Source: Lentisphaeria bacterium UBA1784
GTDB lineage: Bacteria > Verrucomicrobiota > Lentisphaeria > Victivallales > Victivallaceae
DNA length: 7,789 nucleotides
Assembly (NCBI GenBank): GCA_002315455.1
Contig: DCGG01000052.1
Coordinates: 1,981-9,769, forward strand
Direction of reading: 5' to 3'
In this document: one piece after another, positions 6,015 through 7,789 of the stretch
Layout: each line of letters starts with the position of its first letter
How positions within the stretch are numbered: the first letter of the stretch is position 1
The notes under the pieces: generated by a model
What the model saw: the letters and a program-made list of their open reading frames with translations, nothing else
Told to the model about the DNA's origin: nothing
The model's database searches: none
Position numbers and translations under genes: made by a program

Positions 6015-7789
6015 ATGAAAAAGGACAGAAAGAAGCATTTGCGCCGTCTGGCGGACCGCAGAGAAGCCCGGAAACAGGAACGTTCCTCCCGTGCCCCGAA
6101 GATTGAAGGCATCCTGAAGATGGCGCAGGGAGGCTTCGGCTTCGTCAGCGTGGAGTCCGGAGAAAAGCCGGAGAAAGGCGGCAAGCAGGAGGAACTCCCG
6201 GACGTTTTCATCCCGGCGAAGTTCGTCGGGGAGGCGCTGGACGGGGACAAGGTCCTTGTGGAAGTGCTGCCTCCCCGGCACGGCGTTGAGGAAAAGGGCC
6301 CCGCCGGCCGGATCATCGCCGTGTTGGACCGCCGCAATGATGAGATCGTCTGCGAGATCCTTGCCGGAAACATCGCCCGCCCCCTCAATCCGCGCCTTCC
6401 GGATGAGATCGAATTGACCGGTCCCCGGCACGGAGCCAAGCGGGGAGACTGGGTCAAACTGCGTTTGGAATATCCCGTCGATGGCGTATGGCAGGGGCAC
6501 GTCATCCGGCTGATCGGCCGTTCCGGCATGGTCAGCGCGGACTTGGACGCAGTCATGGAGGAGTTTGAACTTCCCCCGCGGTACTCCGAGGCGGAGGATG
6601 CGGAGGCCGCGCTGATCGTCCCTCGGGAGATCCGGAGGGAGGACTTCACCTCCCGCTGGACGGTCACCATTGATCCCTTCGACGCCAAAGACTTCGACGA
6701 TGCGCTCTCCCTCGCGCCCGGTGCGGACCCCGATACGTTGGAATTAGGGATCCACATCTCCGACGTCGCCTCCTTCATCGAACCCAAATCCAAGTTCGAC
6801 CGGCAGGCGGCAAAGCGGGGCTTCAGCTGTTATCTGCCGGGGCGCACTCTGCCCATGCTTCCTCCGAAACTCACCGCAAAGATCAGCATGCAGGCCGGAG
6901 AGAAGTCCCGGGCCCACAGCGTGATTTTCACTGTGGACCGCAAGGAGGGCCGGATCCTGGCTTCCCGGCGGGTCCACTCCTTCGTGCAGGTGGATCACCG
7001 GCTGAACTATGAGGAGGTGCAGACCTTTATCGACAGGGGCGAAGCGCCTGCCGAGTGGGACGATGCGTTGAAGCAGGGGGTCTCCACGCTTCTGGATGTC
7101 ACTCGGAAAATGCGGAAACAGCGGGCGAAACTGGAGCGTTTCATTGACTTGCCGCTGCCGGAGATCCGAGTCCTCTGCGACGAAGGAGCCAATCTGATCA
7201 ACGGTCTCTCCGTCAAGATCAGCCGCGAATCGGAGGCCATCGTGGAGGAGTGCATGCTCGCCGCCAACAGCGCAGTGGGTGCGGAGATGGCGGAGAAGGG
7301 GATCGCCGGAATCTATCGGGTCCACCCGGAACCTGATCCGGAGCGGGCCTCGGAATTCAGCGACATGATGGAGCAGAACTTCGGCCTCATCCCCGGAGAC
7401 GTCACCAATCGGGACAACTGCATCCGGTTCATCCACTCTCTGCCGGACGATCCCAAGCGGCAGGTGATCCTCGGACTGCTTCTGCGCTCTCTGCCCCGGG
7501 CTGGTTACGCGGAGAAGGGGCTGATCCATTTTGCGCTCGGCAAGAAATTGTACAGCCATTTCACCAGTCCCATCCGGCGCTATTCGGACCTGACGGTGCA
7601 CCAGCAGCTGTGGAACTTCGATTCCGGGAACCGTACCCGGCCCTCCTCCAGCATGGCAAAGATCGCCGAACTCCTCTGCGGTCAGGAAGAGAACAACGAT
7701 GCCGCCTACTATTCCGCCTCCGACCGCCTGAAACTCCGCTATCTGGAACAGCGTCTGGAGGCCGGCGATATGACCATGTTCGAGGGGAT
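6015..7789 (+). CDS. rnr: Ribonuclease R, RNB-family 3'-5' exoribonuclease (3' partial)
   Basis: Processive 3'-5' exoribonuclease that degrades structured RNA in the cytoplasm. The frame has 591 codons and is still open at the window's right edge. Residues 1-28 are a very basic tail (MKKDRKKHLRRLADRREARK). Cold-shock/OB domain 1 follows at about 29-85 (KIEGILKMAQGGFGFV, DVFIPAKFVGEALDGDKVLV) with a charged loop insertion at about 47-61, then a second OB region to about 165. The RNB catalytic domain starts near 205: IDPFDAKDFDDA carries the four metal-binding aspartates Asp220, 226, 228 and 229; SCYLPGRTLPMLP (271-283) and HFTSPIRRYSDL (515-526) with Arg521 are also canonical. The C-terminal S1 domain should lie beyond the window. 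It lacks the winged-helix domain found at the start of E. coli RNase R, and the in-frame stop at 5988-5990 shows this is real. Divergent from panB. RNase II is the alternative name, but the cold-shock region and motifs fit RNase R better. Confidence 0.95.
   Translation, partial: MKKDRKKHLRRLADRREARKQERSSRAPKIEGILKMAQGGFGFVSVESGEKPEKGGKQEELPDVFIPAKFVGEALDGDKVLVEVLPPRHGVEEKGPAGRIIAVLDRRNDEIVCEILAGNIARPLNPRLPDEIELTGPRHGAKRGDWVKLRLEYPVDGVWQGHVIRLIGRSGMVSADLDAVMEEFELPPRYSEAEDAEAALIVPREIRREDFTSRWTVTIDPFDAKDFDDALSLAPGADPDTLELGIHISDVASFIEPKSKFDRQAAKRGFSCYLPGRTLPMLPPKLTAKISMQAGEKSRAHSVIFTVDRKEGRILASRRVHSFVQVDHRLNYEEVQTFIDRGEAPAEWDDALKQGVSTLLDVTRKMRKQRAKLERFIDLPLPEIRVLCDEGANLINGLSVKISRESEAIVEECMLAANSAVGAEMAEKGIAGIYRVHPEPDPERASEFSDMMEQNFGLIPGDVTNRDNCIRFIHSLPDDPKRQVILGLLLRSLPRAGYAEKGLIHFALGKKLYSHFTSPIRRYSDLTVHQQLWNFDSGNRTRPSSSMAKIAELLCGQEENNDAAYYSASDRLKLRYLEQRLEAGDMTMFEG

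Noticed and set aside
5951..6106. Plus-strand GTG frame of about 50 codons preceded by AGGAGGA at 5942
   Set aside because: It overlaps the predicted rnr -10 and the rnr start in another frame, so its ribosome site would lie upstream of the transcription start; the peptide has no recognisable feature.
5981..7601. Minus-strand open frames of 165-285 codons over rnr
   Set aside because: The plus strand encodes a complete set of RNase R motifs through this whole stretch; the minus frames are serine/arginine-rich shadows.
1..7789. CRISPR arrays, tRNA/rRNA genes, insertion sequences, attachment sites
   Set aside because: No regularly spaced repeats, cloverleaf signatures, transposase motifs or flanking direct repeats were seen; base composition is even apart from the AT-rich promoter island at about 5890-5965.

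Overview
The window is about 60% GC and reads as ordinary bacterial chromosome. It holds five protein-coding genes, two of them cut by the window edges. There is no sign of mobile DNA, CRISPR, tRNA or rRNA. A secreted-type sialate O-acetylesterase, an exported alpha/beta hydrolase with a beta-rich N-terminus and a DUF362-ferredoxin protein, set beside panB and an RNase R that lacks the usual winged-helix N-terminus, suggest an anaerobic or gut-associated member of the Lentisphaerota/Verrucomicrobiota (Victivallis-like) or a related PVC lineage. That assignment is inference from family style; no marker here proves it.

Layout: (1) 1-1778, plus strand: 3' part of a sialate O-acetylesterase-like esterase whose first ~100 codons lie upstream of the window. 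(2) 1779-1875: a 97-bp spacer with a good sigma70-type promoter placed so that the next mRNA may be leaderless. (3) 1876-3072, plus: DUF362 protein with a C-terminal 2x[4Fe-4S] ferredoxin module. (4) 3073-3150: convergent spacer with a bidirectional hairpin terminator. (5) 3151-4977, minus: exported alpha/beta hydrolase. (6) 5013-5816, minus: panB (ketopantoate hydroxymethyltransferase), 35 bp upstream of the hydrolase and probably co-transcribed with it. (7) 5817-6014: AT-rich divergent promoter region with back-to-back -35 elements 7 bp apart and a perfect 14-bp palindrome on the panB -35. (8) 6015 to the end, plus: rnr (RNase R), open at the right edge.

Functionally, the two outer-surface hydrolases fit glycan or ester scavenging. 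panB supplies the pantothenate/CoA pathway, rnr degrades structured RNA, and the DUF362 protein is a redox or metal-cofactor protein of unknown substrate. I see no tight multi-gene novel system. The points most worth a second look are regulatory: the possible leaderless DUF362 transcript, the compact panB/rnr divergent promoter, a short upstream ORF that overlaps the panB start, and the pairing of panB with a secreted hydrolase.
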